Of a DNA stretch of 64,000 nucleotides, positions 52,692 to 61,442 are shown piece by piece (positions within the stretch are counted from its first letter, which is position 1; every line of letters begins with the position of its first letter). The stretch is from Spongiibacter pelagi. Lineage in GTDB: Bacteria > Pseudomonadota > Gammaproteobacteria > Pseudomonadales > Spongiibacteraceae. Where the stretch lies: assembly GCF_014705705.1 (NCBI RefSeq), contig NZ_JACXLD010000006.1, positions 1 to 64,000 of the forward strand, given 5' to 3'. Both the position numbers and the translations under genes were made by a program. A model generated the notes under the pieces. That model did not search any database and was not told the origin of the DNA. It worked only from the letters and a program-made list of their open reading frames with translations.

Positions 52692-53447
52692 ATGGCCAAA
52701 CTAAAAGACAAAGTCGCGCTAGTGACCGGGGGTGGTCAAGGTGTGGGGCAGGGCATTGCCCTTGCACTCGCTGATGATGGCGCCACGGTAGCCGTGCTGG
52801 GCCGAACCATGGTAACGTTAGAAGCGACCTGTGCCGAGATTCATCGCCGGGGCGGAGAAGCCGCTCCTTTTGTCTGCGATGTGACCGATCCCGAAGATAT
52901 CGACGATGCGATTCAAGAAGTCATTGATGAATTTGGCGGCATCGATATTTTGGTCAACAACGCCCAAATTGTTCCGCTGGGTAATATCCTCGAAGTCAGT
53001 GAAGACGACTTTATCCTCGGCCTCGACTCCGGCCCCTTAGCCTGTTTTCGCTTTATGCGCGCCTGCTATCCCTACCTGCGCGATGACGGCTGCGTAATCA
53101 ATCTAGCATCCTCTGCGGCCATGCGTAACGACAGCTCCGGTTACGGCGCCTATGCCGCGGTCAAAGAAGCCATTCGCGCCCTGAGCCGTGCAGCCGCCTG
53201 CGAGTGGGGGCGAGACAATATCCGCGTCAATTGCATACTGCCATTGGCAAACTCGCCGGGTATGGAATATTGGATGGGTATGGGCGGCCCGGATGTAGAA
53301 GAATTTATCGGCTCGATTCCGCTGGGCAGAGTGGGCGACTGCGAAAGTGATATTGGCAAAGTGGTGAGCTTTTTGTGCAGCCCGGAAGCGTCTTACATCA
53401 CCGGGCATTCACTGCCCATTGATGGTGGGCAGGCACTGTTGCGGTAG
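52692..53447 (+). CDS. SDR-family dehydrogenase in the steroid region
   Basis: A 251-residue classical SDR: TGGGQGVGQGIALALADDGATVAVLGRT cofactor motif, NNAQ in the NNAG position, YGAYAAVKEAIRALSRAAACEWG with catalytic YxxxK, and the ending SLPIDGGQALLR. Preceding the HigBA pair and following the LuxR gene. A role as hydroxysteroid dehydrogenase is plausible from location only. Confidence 0.85.
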   Translation: MAKLKDKVALVTGGGQGVGQGIALALADDGATVAVLGRTMVTLEATCAEIHRRGGEAAPFVCDVTDPEDIDDAIQEVIDEFGGIDILVNNAQIVPLGNILEVSEDDFILGLDSGPLACFRFMRACYPYLRDDGCVINLASSAAMRNDSSGYGAYAAVKEAIRALSRAAACEWGRDNIRVNCILPLANSPGMEYWMGMGGPDVEEFIGSIPLGRVGDCESDIGKVVSFLCSPEASYITGHSLPIDGGQALLR

Positions 53448-53459
53448 TGATTGTGGCCG

Positions 53460-53753
53460 TTAGGCGGCATTCAAATCTAGTTTATGAAGCTTGCCGAGTT
53501 TTAAGGTTTTTTTGGCTTGCCAAAGGTCGTAATTGTTTTGCATGGCAAGCCAACTTTCGGGGGTGCGCCCCAATACACTGGAAAGGCGCAAAGCCATTTC
53601 GGGACTTACCCCACTTTGCATTTTAAGTACGCGATTCAAGGTTGACGCCGCCACATCCAAATGTCTGGCAAGCTGCCGGCAGCTCAGGCCATAGGGTTCC
53701 ATGTATGTTGCATGGATAAACTCGCCTGGATGCGGCGGGTTGTGCATTTTCAT
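53460..53753 (-). CDS. higA: HigA-type antitoxin
   Basis: A 97-residue XRE-type antitoxin: KMHNPPHPGEFIHATYMEPYG, then GLSCRQLARHLDVAASTLNRVL helix-turn-helix and ALRLSSVLGRTPESWLAMQNNYDLW, all classic HigA features. Second gene of the pair; its ATG shares one base with the higB stop (TGATG). It neutralises HigB and represses the operon. Confidence 0.93.
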   Translation of the reverse strand: MKMHNPPHPGEFIHATYMEPYGLSCRQLARHLDVAASTLNRVLKMQSGVSPEMALRLSSVLGRTPESWLAMQNNYDLWQAKKTLKLGKLHKLDLNAA

Positions 53754-54031
53754 CAGTGATAATCCTCATAGTTGACGATGTAAGCATTGCCATTTTCAAA
53801 CTCAAATGTAATGCGCCAATTTCCGTTTACGGTAATTGACCAGATCGCCTTCCGTTGGCCTTTGAGCTGATGAAGTCTGTAACCAGGAATATCAATATCT
53901 TCAATAACGTGCGCGGTATCTAAGGTAGTCAATTGCATTCGAAGTTTATTTGAGTGCTTGGATTGAATACCCTTTTGGGAGCCAGTCTCAAAGAAGATTT
54001 GAAGGCCTTTATGCTTGAAAGACTTGATCAT
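53753..54031 (-). CDS. higB: HigB-type mRNA interferase toxin
   Basis: A 92-residue RelE-superfamily toxin: MIKSFKHKGLQIFFETGSQ, DIPGYRLHQLKGQRKAIWSITVNGNWRITFEF and NYEDYH are standard HigB segments. Cleaves mRNA in the ribosome unless bound by HigA. Toxin-first order is normal for higBA. Confidence 0.93.
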   Translation of the reverse strand: MIKSFKHKGLQIFFETGSQKGIQSKHSNKLRMQLTTLDTAHVIEDIDIPGYRLHQLKGQRKAIWSITVNGNWRITFEFENGNAYIVNYEDYH

Positions 54032-54074
54032 CGCCCAATTGTGGCGTGTTGCGCAACGCTGTCAAATTGGGCGA
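54031..54074. promoter_or_regulatory. Nested palindromes at the higBA start, likely HigA operator
   Basis: TCGCCCAATT (54031-54040) and AATTGGGCGA (54065-54074) are perfect arms 24 bases apart, enclosing the perfect palindrome GTTGCGCAAC (54049-54058). It begins at the higB start codon, as expected for an autorepressor site. Confidence 0.6.
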
Positions 54075-54141
54075 GTCGTAATTGACGGGGATTTTGCTTA
54101 ACAATCTAAGCAGTATTTTCTGATTTTGTAGGCGATCCGGT

Positions 54142-56748
54142 CTAAAACTCCTGCCGTAGTTCAATACCAAATGTACGCGGATCACCAAGTACCTGAGAAT
54201 AGGTGCCCAGCGAGTCACTGGTCGCTACTGCGCCAATATCGTAGCGCTCGTCAGTCAGGTTTTTGATATAGCCGGCGATATTCAAACCGCTATCTGGATT
54301 CACCCAAGTTAGGCGCGCATCGACCAGTGTGTAAGCTGGCGCATAAATGACATCCGGATTGGTTTGAGCCACTTCCCATGAGACTGGATCTAGGCCCATA
54401 TAGGCTTTGTCTTTGTAGCTCACATCGATGCGAGGAATAAATACGCCCAGCGGGGTAAGTGCGGTGTATTGCACGCCAAATGCGGCAGTTTGCTTGGGCG
54501 AGACGGCAAAATCTTCTTGGGAGCGATCAACCGGAACAAACTGGGCTTTGGCGGCCAGTGAGTAGAGGTCGTTGTCCATGAACTCTTCGTATTTGTAGTT
54601 GTTGTTGCTATAGCTGAAGTTCACCATCCAGTTTTCACTTGGGAGCCAGGTCATTTCCACTTCGCCGCCTTCAATGATGGATTCACCGGCATTTTGAGAG
54701 GTGATAATTAGGCCGTTTGCGGAATCGACATTCACGGTAATGAGCTGCATGTTCTTGAATGTCATGGAGTACAGGGCAAGGTTGATGCGCAGGGTGCGAT
54801 CCAGTGCATCGAGTTTGATACCCAGCTCTTGGTTCTCTAATTCTTCAGGTTGAATTTCAACCAAGCCATCTACGCCAGCGGGTTCATGAAAGCCGGATTT
54901 AAAACCGTTACTCCATGTGGCGTAAATCATTGTGGAGTCAAACAGGCTGTCGTTAAACCATTCTTCTGGCATCACCCATGCGGCGGACACCATCGGGGTA
55001 AATTGGCGGAACACGCTATCTTTATCGTCGTAGCTGGCTTCGCCCAGTGGCGCGCCAATAATATCTGGATAGGCGCTGGTGAGAATATCATTGGCTAGGG
55101 CAATTGGGTCGTCTGCCCAAGGCCCTAAATAGGCCATCACGCCCATGTCTTCATAGGCGGGGACAAAACGTGGGTCGGCGCTGCTAATGGTTGAGAGAAC
55201 CGCGCCGAGATCGGCATTACGAGAGATGAGGTCAGAGGTTCGGTATTCTTCGGTGTAGCGTCCACCCACGGTCATTTCAATATTTTCTGTGATATGCCAT
55301 GTGGCTTGAGAAAAGAGGGCGTAGGTTTGTCCGGAAATATCGAAGTCTTGCACTAGGCTCAAAGGCGCTGCAGAGAGAATTAACGGCACGGTGCCGCCGG
55401 GTACACTGCCGAGGCTGCCAATTAAGGATTCTAGTGCGCCGAGATCAACGCCACTTTGTCCCGCCAGTAATACCCCTAGTGTGGCAAGTTCTGCGCCGGT
55501 TAGTGGGCTGCTTGTTAGGAAACGCTCGGATTTGTATTCATCCTGAAAGAAAAATCCGGCGGTGTAATCCACCGCACCTTCGCCAAAGCTGCCGTTAAGC
55601 TGCATTTCAAAGGTGTAGGAATCTTGGGCGTTATCGCCAAGGGTTAGGCCGCGCAAGAAGGGTTGTGGGCCGCCTTCATCCGCTGCGCTTTGTGGGCCAA
55701 TTTTAACGGCATCGCGCACACCAAAAATAAATTTGGCGCTGGTGATGTCGTTAATTTCCCAATCAAATGTCGCGCCTAACATAATTGTGTCAGAGGCTTT
55801 GTTTTGTTGCTGGCTTGGACCTTGATTTGTGACTAGATCGGGGAGCGCATCGCGATTATTGGCTTCACAGTTTTCGCGGTAGGCACTGGGGTTACTGGGG
55901 TCAGTGTCACCGGGCCAGAGCAGGCCAAGACCATTTACAAATAGTGCGTCTTCGCTGGTGATTTTACAGTGATAAGACGGATAACGTTCACGCACCCGGC
56001 CAAAGAAACCAAAGCTGTCCATGCTCCAATCATCATTGATTAACCAGCGGGTTTGTAAGGTCAGTGATTGTCGGTCCCGCGATTGGTTGCGGGGCGTTGA
56101 GAGATCATCCAAAAAACCGTCTCGGCGCTGGTAGTTCACTGCCAGTCGAGTTGAAAAACTCTCATTCACCGGAAGATCAATACCCGCGCGCAGGCGTTGA
56201 TCAGCATAATTACCCAGTGCGCCTTCAATATAGCCGCTGACTTCATCGCCGGGTTTTTGCAGGGTGAACACCAGTGCGCCACCGGTATTGTTTTTACCAA
56301 ATAGCGTACCTTGGGGGCCGCGCAATACCTGCACACTGGCGATGTCGATAGTGTCGAGTAATTGCCCATCTGCGCGGGGAATAAAAATACCGTCAAGATA
56401 GACACTAACAGAGGGGTCGAAGCGTGCCATGGGTGCGCGCTGGCCGATGCCGCGGATGTAAATCTGCGCCGAGGTACTGTCGTTAATTTGTAGACTGGGA
56501 ACGGTTTTGCTCAAATCGGCGGTAGTGGTAATGCCGAGTTCACGTAGGGCGTCGCCGCTGAGCGCGGTGATGGCAACCGGGGTTTCCTGAATGTTTTCTT
56601 CCCGCTTACGAGCAGTAACCACGACCTCTTCTATTTGCCCGCCCTTGGGCTTGGTTTTTATTGCAACAGGTTCTACGGTTTGTGCGTGTAGGGTACTGCT
56701 CAACAGGCCCGCGAGCAGCGGGGTTACCACCAAGGAGAAGCGCTTCAT
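54142..56748 (-). CDS. TonB-dependent outer-membrane receptor
   Basis: An 868-residue receptor. Signal peptide to about residue 22, a plug (PVAITALSGDALRELGITTTADLSKTVPSLQ; RGIGQR; VLRGPQGTLFGKNNTGG) and a C-terminal barrel ending in FGIELRQEF, a terminal phenylalanine. It imports large or hydrophobic nutrients using TonB energy. In the steroid cluster it is a reasonable candidate for sterol or bile-acid uptake. It follows the Ada-like gene leftward and is preceded by a 12-bp inverted repeat. Confidence 0.93.
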   Translation of the reverse strand: MKRFSLVVTPLLAGLLSSTLHAQTVEPVAIKTKPKGGQIEEVVVTARKREENIQETPVAITALSGDALRELGITTTADLSKTVPSLQINDSTSAQIYIRGIGQRAPMARFDPSVSVYLDGIFIPRADGQLLDTIDIASVQVLRGPQGTLFGKNNTGGALVFTLQKPGDEVSGYIEGALGNYADQRLRAGIDLPVNESFSTRLAVNYQRRDGFLDDLSTPRNQSRDRQSLTLQTRWLINDDWSMDSFGFFGRVRERYPSYHCKITSEDALFVNGLGLLWPGDTDPSNPSAYRENCEANNRDALPDLVTNQGPSQQQNKASDTIMLGATFDWEINDITSAKFIFGVRDAVKIGPQSAADEGGPQPFLRGLTLGDNAQDSYTFEMQLNGSFGEGAVDYTAGFFFQDEYKSERFLTSSPLTGAELATLGVLLAGQSGVDLGALESLIGSLGSVPGGTVPLILSAAPLSLVQDFDISGQTYALFSQATWHITENIEMTVGGRYTEEYRTSDLISRNADLGAVLSTISSADPRFVPAYEDMGVMAYLGPWADDPIALANDILTSAYPDIIGAPLGEASYDDKDSVFRQFTPMVSAAWVMPEEWFNDSLFDSTMIYATWSNGFKSGFHEPAGVDGLVEIQPEELENQELGIKLDALDRTLRINLALYSMTFKNMQLITVNVDSANGLIITSQNAGESIIEGGEVEMTWLPSENWMVNFSYSNNNYKYEEFMDNDLYSLAAKAQFVPVDRSQEDFAVSPKQTAAFGVQYTALTPLGVFIPRIDVSYKDKAYMGLDPVSWEVAQTNPDVIYAPAYTLVDARLTWVNPDSGLNIAGYIKNLTDERYDIGAVATSDSLGTYSQVLGDPRTFGIELRQEF

Positions 56749-56815
56749 ATTTTTCCCAAATTATTTTTATTTTAGAGATTCAGGCTAAATATTAATCAAT
56801 GGGGCTGCGGGCCAA

Positions 56816-56846
56816 ACATAATCCAAATGCATGGTTTGGATTATGT
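56816..56846. promoter_or_regulatory. 12-bp inverted repeat upstream of the TonB receptor gene
   Basis: ACATAATCCAAA (56816-56827) and TTTGGATTATGT (56835-56846) with a 7-base spacer, 68 bases upstream of the receptor start. No T-run on either side, so an operator rather than a terminator is likely, although it could also end the Ada-like transcript. Confidence 0.5.
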
Positions 56847-56862
56847 GGGTTGTAGCGTGGGC

Positions 56863-57693
56863 TTACAGCCGCGCCACTTCCCAGCTAAACAGAGCCCGTT
56901 TTCTGGATTCGCCCCATCGATAACCGCCAAGTTCGCCACTTTGCCGAATAACACGGTGACAGGGAATCAGCAGGGCAATCGGGTTGCTGCCAACGGCGGT
57001 GCCCACCGCACGGGCGGCGCCGGAGTGGCCAATGGCTTTGGCCATTTCGCCGTAGCTGGTGAAGTTGCCGGGCTGGATCGCCAGCAACATACGCCATACC
57101 TGCACCTGAAAATTAGTGCCTTTTACATAGAGGGAAAGCGGTTGGCGTAACGGTTCTGGGGCGCTGAAAATAGTGCGTAATATCGGCTCGGCGAGTTGAG
57201 GGTTGTGTTGAATTTTGGCGTTTGGCCACTGGCTTTGTAGTGCTTTTAGCTCTTCTGCCTGATCCGTTTCGCTGTCTATGAATACCAGCTTACAAATACC
57301 TCGATCTGTGCTGGCAAGCAGAGCTGTACCAAAAGGGGTGTCGCCGATATCCCAATATAGATCTAATCCTTCCGCGCCCTTGGCGTATTCACCGGGTGTC
57401 ATTGCCTCAAGGCTGACAAAGTGGTCGTGCAGCCGTGAGCTGCCACTGAGCCCGAGCTGATGGCTCACCTCTATAAGGTTTTCACTATTGGTAAGGCGCC
57501 GTTTGGCTTCATCCACGGTCAGTATTTGTAAAAAGCGCTTTGGGCTAACGCCGGTCCAGCGACTAAACAGCCGCTGAAAATGGTGGGGGCTGAGATGAAC
57601 CTGCCGGGCAACGGTTTCCAGGTCGGGTTGTTCAGTGCTGTGCGCGATCAAATAGTCTATGGCGGTACTGATGCGTTGGTAGTCGCTGGTCAC
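56863..57693 (-). CDS. Ada-like methylated-DNA-cysteine S-methyltransferase with AraC domain
   Basis: A 276-residue fusion: residues 1-~108 are an AraC helix-turn-helix (DLETVARQVHLSPHHFQRLFSRWTG), followed by the O6-alkylguanine-DNA alkyltransferase domain with the methyl-accepting cysteine in IPCHRVI and GYRWGESRK. It repairs O6-methylguanine. It lacks the N-terminal zinc (Ada phosphotriester) domain with the second acceptor cysteine, so it cannot use the classic Ada activation switch. Lies leftward between kshA and the TonB receptor. Confidence 0.92.
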   Translation of the reverse strand: MTSDYQRISTAIDYLIAHSTEQPDLETVARQVHLSPHHFQRLFSRWTGVSPKRFLQILTVDEAKRRLTNSENLIEVSHQLGLSGSSRLHDHFVSLEAMTPGEYAKGAEGLDLYWDIGDTPFGTALLASTDRGICKLVFIDSETDQAEELKALQSQWPNAKIQHNPQLAEPILRTIFSAPEPLRQPLSLYVKGTNFQVQVWRMLLAIQPGNFTSYGEMAKAIGHSGAARAVGTAVGSNPIALLIPCHRVIRQSGELGGYRWGESRKRALFSWEVARL

Positions 57694-57867
57694 GTTGGCG
57701 CGGGCCTACTAATAAAAGACAGCCATTATGCTATGAGATCGCTGCCGGTAACTCGACCCGTTTATTGCGCAATGTCTGGTAAGTGGTGACAAAATGTATT
57801 TTTTAGTTTTATTTTCTATTATTGGTGGTTAAATAAAATCCTGTAAAAACAGTTGCTTATCGTATTT

Positions 57868-57876
57868 TATCGCTAG
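57868..57876. promoter_or_regulatory. TATCGCTAG motif shared with the hsaD promoter
   Basis: TTTTATCGCTAG (57865-57876) upstream of kshA matches TTCTATCGCTAG (47751-47762) upstream of hsaD in 11 of 12 bases. GTAAAAAC (57843-57850) and GTTTTTAC (57941-57948) flank the same promoter region. Motif sharing suggests a common regulator. Confidence 0.35.
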
Positions 57877-57962
57877 TCTGAATGGGGGATAGAAGGGCCG
57901 AGTGGGCTGTGTGAGAATTTTTCCATACTGCGAAAAAGTGGTTTTTACACGGGAGAATAATG

Positions 57963-59027
57963 ATGAGCCAGCCAGCGGAGCTTCCCCGCAAGCCCCATAT
58001 TATTGAAGCGGCCGAAGTGCCAGATCGTTACGCGCGAGGTTGGTATTGCCTCGGCCTTGCAAGTGAATACGGCGCTGAGCCGGTGAAACTGAATTATTTT
58101 GGTACGCGTTTGGTTGCCTATCGCGGCGAAGATAATCAAATGCATATTCTTGACGGCTACTGCCCGCATATGGGGGCCGATTTGAGTGAGGGCTGTGTGG
58201 AAGGTAATTCCATTCGCTGCCCGTTTCATAGCTGGCGCTGGGGCAGTGATGGCGTCTGCGATGACATTCCCTATGCCAAGCGCATTCCACCCAAGGCGGT
58301 AATTCGTTCCTACCCCACCTTGGAAGAAAACCATTTGCTGTTTGTATGGTACGACCCAGAAGGGAATCCGCCGATTGAAGAACAGCGTCCACCGAGGATC
58401 GATGATTTGTTTGATCCCACTTGGACCATCTGGCATATGGATCTGATGACCATTAATACCAACTCGCGAGAGCTGGTGGATAACATGGCCGATGTGGCGC
58501 ATTTTGGCCCGGTGCACGGTGCGCCGGTAACCGAATTCCGCAATGTGGTGCACAAGCACACGTATCAGCAAGTATTGATCGGCGGTTCTGAATTGCTGGC
58601 CGAGGATGGCAAGCTCACTTCGGTCGCCACCTATTACGGCCCGGCTTATATGAATACTTATATGACGGGTCAGTTTGACGGTGTGGACGTGGAGTCACGT
58701 TTGCTAGTGACCCATGTGCCGATCAATCACAATAGTTTTGATCTGCGTTTTGGTGTGGCGGTGAAAAAGATGCCCGGCCTCACCGACGAACAAAACGATG
58801 AAATGGCCAAACAGTACGTTGAGCAAAACCGCACGGCGTTTTTCCAGGATGTGGATATTTGGCACACCAAAACCCGTGTTGATAATCCGGTGTTGTGTGA
58901 CGGCGATGGCCCGCTGCATCGCTTGCGTCAGTGGTATGCCCAGTTCTATGTGGATGCTGCCGAGGTGCCGGAATCATTTAATGAACGCAAAGAGTATGTG
59001 GTGGACTACGCGCTGCGTAATCTCTGA
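57963..59027 (+). CDS. kshA: Rieske oxygenase, 3-ketosteroid 9-alpha-hydroxylase oxygenase subunit
   Basis: A 354-residue Rieske non-haem iron oxygenase: 2Fe-2S ligands C67/H69 (GYCPHMGA) and C86/H89 (RCPFHSW), then the mononuclear-iron site ELVDNMADVAHFGPVHG with H180 and H185. This site and length are KshA-like. KshA hydroxylates C9 of 3-ketosteroids, breaking ring B non-enzymatically. It needs the reductase KshB, not in the window. GGGAG lies 7 bases upstream of this ATG; the ATG at 57960 is also possible. hsaC and hsaA follow. Confidence 0.82.
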   Translation: MSQPAELPRKPHIIEAAEVPDRYARGWYCLGLASEYGAEPVKLNYFGTRLVAYRGEDNQMHILDGYCPHMGADLSEGCVEGNSIRCPFHSWRWGSDGVCDDIPYAKRIPPKAVIRSYPTLEENHLLFVWYDPEGNPPIEEQRPPRIDDLFDPTWTIWHMDLMTINTNSRELVDNMADVAHFGPVHGAPVTEFRNVVHKHTYQQVLIGGSELLAEDGKLTSVATYYGPAYMNTYMTGQFDGVDVESRLLVTHVPINHNSFDLRFGVAVKKMPGLTDEQNDEMAKQYVEQNRTAFFQDVDIWHTKTRVDNPVLCDGDGPLHRLRQWYAQFYVDAAEVPESFNERKEYVVDYALRNL

Positions 59028-59069
59028 TCTTAATAACTAAACGAAAACCCACGAAAATAAGGAAAACGC

Positions 59070-59981
59070 ATGGACGTTCGCAGTCTGGGTTATGTGGTCA
59101 TCGAATCAACTGATCCGCAGAAGTGGCTGGAATTTGGAACTGACATTATCGGCCTGATGGTGGCGCCAGCCATGCCGCAGGATGGCAATGTCTACTTGAA
59201 AATGGATGAGCGTCCGTTTCGCTTCGCCATTGTGAAAGGCGAGCAAGATCGTCTGTTGTGTTCCGGTTTAGAGCTGCGCAGCCAAGACGATTTTGAAGAC
59301 GCCAAGCTGGAATTAAAAGCCGCTGGTGTGCCGTTTACAGTAGAGTCTGATGAACTGGCTCAAGCTCGTAAAGTGAAAGGAATCATGAGTCTGGCTGATC
59401 CTTCAGGCAATAATTTGGAACTGTACTGGGGAGCGGAATTGGACTTCGGTAAGTTTATTTCGCCCAAAGGAATCAGTGGTTTTGAAACCGGTTTGAATGG
59501 TGATATGGGCTTTGGTCACGCGGTATTACCAGCAGCCAAGCTGAAAGAAACTCATGCCTTTTATACTGATGTGCTGGGCTTTGGCGACAGCGATTATATG
59601 CACTTCAAGTTCAATCCCGATCCGGCTGATCCGGGGCAGGGATTGCACTTTATGCACTGCAATAATCCACGGCATCACAGCCTAGCCTTGTATGAAGATA
59701 CGCAAAACCCCGTGGGCTGTGTGCACCTGATGGTGGAAACCCTAGAAACCGACGAAGTGGGCTATTGCCTTGATCGGGTAGAAGCGGCGGGTATTCCCAT
59801 TGTTTCTACCTTGGGTCGTCATACCAACGACCGTATGTTGTCGTTCTATATGGCAACACCGGGTGGCTTTGCCTTGGAATTTGGCACTGGCGGCCTGCAA
59901 TTGGATTGGGAACACTTCACGCCGACGGTAACTACGTTGCCTAGCCTTTGGGGACATAAATTCCAAATGCCCGATGGCTGA
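59070..59981 (+). CDS. hsaC: Extradiol dioxygenase (3,4-DHSA 4,5-dioxygenase)
   Basis: A 303-residue type I extradiol dioxygenase with two VOC halves: N-terminal LGYVVIESTDPQKWLEFGTDIIGLM, C-terminal MGFGHAVL (H150), GCVHLMVE (H219) and GGFALEFG (E270) iron ligands. HsaC opens ring A of the catecholic seco-steroid; BphC is the same family. Between kshA and hsaA, steroid specificity is well supported by context. AAGGAAAACGC precedes the start. Confidence 0.83.
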   Translation: MDVRSLGYVVIESTDPQKWLEFGTDIIGLMVAPAMPQDGNVYLKMDERPFRFAIVKGEQDRLLCSGLELRSQDDFEDAKLELKAAGVPFTVESDELAQARKVKGIMSLADPSGNNLELYWGAELDFGKFISPKGISGFETGLNGDMGFGHAVLPAAKLKETHAFYTDVLGFGDSDYMHFKFNPDPADPGQGLHFMHCNNPRHHSLALYEDTQNPVGCVHLMVETLETDEVGYCLDRVEAAGIPIVSTLGRHTNDRMLSFYMATPGGFALEFGTGGLQLDWEHFTPTVTTLPSLWGHKFQMPDG

Positions 59982-60000
59982 TTTGTACAAGTAAGAGTTG

Positions 60001-60027
60001 TATTCGGCAAAAAGTGTACTCGGCAAA
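60001..60027. promoter_or_regulatory. Direct repeat upstream of hsaA
   Basis: TATTCGGCAAA (60001-60011) and TACTCGGCAAA (60017-60027) are 10/11 identical, 16 bases apart, in the 114-base gap before hsaA. A small GAGCC/GGCTC hairpin lies at 60052-60069. Possible regulator site or untranslated leader. Confidence 0.3.
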
Positions 60028-60095
60028 CACATAAATAACAGCATAATCTGAGAGCCTGAGATCGGGCTCAAGGTCGTACAGGAGAACAATAATAG

Positions 60096-61244
60096 ATGAA
60101 CTTCACCAGCATGATGGCGGCAATTGAAGAACTAAAACCCTTGCTTCGGGAACGCGTACCGCAAACCCGTGAGCTGCGTAAGGTGCCACAGGAAAGTATT
60201 GATGCCCTTCAAGAAATGGGTTTTTTCCTCGCACTGCAGCCAAAGCGTTATGGCGGTTTGGAAATGTCGCCACAGGAGTTTTTTAAAATGCAGATTGCTC
60301 TGGCAGAGGCGTGTATGTCTACTGCTTGGGCCGGAGGCATTATTGCTATCCACGCACTGCAAGTGGCGATGATGGATGACCGTGCACAGCAGGCGGTGTG
60401 GGGTGAATCTATTCATACGCGGGTTTCTTCCTCTTACGCCCCGCTGGGTAAAGTGGAAGTGGTTGATGGTGGTTTTAAACTGAGTGGTCGCTGGGGCTGG
60501 TCTAGCGGTGGCGATCACTGTACTTGGGTTTTAGTGGGCGCCATTGTGCCCGGCGAGGGCTACCGCACTTTCCTGGTGCCGCGTGGTGATTACGAGTTGG
60601 TAGACACCTGGCATTCCATGGGTTTGGAGGGCACCGGTTCCAATGACATTGTGATCGCAGGCTGTTTTGTGCCGGATTATATGACTCACAAACAGAGCGA
60701 TGGTTTTGCCGGTACAAACCCCGGTTTGGCGGTAAACGATGCGCCGCTGTATAAACTGCCTTGGGCGCAGAGTTTTATTCGTGTGGTGTCCACGCCCGCG
60801 ATCGGTGCTTGTAAAGCGACAGTTGATCTCTATAAACACGCGGTTCTGAACAAGGCCAGCGGCGACCCGACTAAACTTGCCGGTGATACCCAAGTGGTGG
60901 AGCGCATTGCTGCCGCTTTGAATGGCATTGATGAAATGGAAGCGATTCTATTCCGCAACTTTGATCGTATGATGGCGCAGGTAGAAGCCGGTGAAGACAT
61001 CTCCATTGAAGATCGGGTGCTGTATCGCTATCAGGCTTCAATGGTCATCAGCAAAAGTATCGGCATTGTGGATTCACTGTTTGAAGTGGCGGGTGGCCAC
61101 TCGGTGTTTACCAATAGTGAAATCCAGCAACGTTTCCGCGATGTGCATACCGCCCGCGCCCACGTGGCGAATAACCCAACAGGGTTTGCCCGTAACCTCG
61201 GCGGTGTCGCCTTGGGCATGGAGAATATGGATTTCTTTGTGTAA
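60096..61244 (+). CDS. hsaA: Flavin-dependent monooxygenase oxygenase (3-HSA hydroxylase)
   Basis: A 382-residue acyl-CoA-dehydrogenase-fold hydroxylase: RVPQTRELRKVPQESIDALQEMGFF, GRWGWSSGGDHCTWVLVGA, LEGTGSNDIV and RFRDVHTARAHVANN. HsaA uses reduced flavin from HsaB to hydroxylate 3-HSA to the catechol cut by HsaC. HsaB is not encoded here, so a distant or shared flavin reductase must serve. A strong terminator follows. Confidence 0.85.
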   Translation: MNFTSMMAAIEELKPLLRERVPQTRELRKVPQESIDALQEMGFFLALQPKRYGGLEMSPQEFFKMQIALAEACMSTAWAGGIIAIHALQVAMMDDRAQQAVWGESIHTRVSSSYAPLGKVEVVDGGFKLSGRWGWSSGGDHCTWVLVGAIVPGEGYRTFLVPRGDYELVDTWHSMGLEGTGSNDIVIAGCFVPDYMTHKQSDGFAGTNPGLAVNDAPLYKLPWAQSFIRVVSTPAIGACKATVDLYKHAVLNKASGDPTKLAGDTQVVERIAAALNGIDEMEAILFRNFDRMMAQVEAGEDISIEDRVLYRYQASMVISKSIGIVDSLFEVAGGHSVFTNSEIQQRFRDVHTARAHVANNPTGFARNLGGVALGMENMDFFV

Positions 61245-61265
61245 GCCTTTAACTTTAGGTATACC

Positions 61266-61297
61266 AACGCCCGGTACTGCCGGGCGTTTTTGTTTTT
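61266..61297 (+). terminator. Terminator after hsaA
   Basis: AACGCCCGG-TACTG-CCGGGCGTT then a T-rich run (TTTTTGTTTTTG); ends the kshA-hsaC-hsaA transcript. Confidence 0.9.
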
Positions 61298-61442
61298 GCT
61301 TTTACTTGGTAAGGCATACCGGGTTGTCATCTGCTATTCATTTCAGCGTGCTAGCTTGAAATAAAAATAGATTTCAGTGATGCTGCTATTTCTATTGTGA
61401 TTGTTACAATACCCCGATTTTTTCAGTGGTAAGAAGGTTGTT

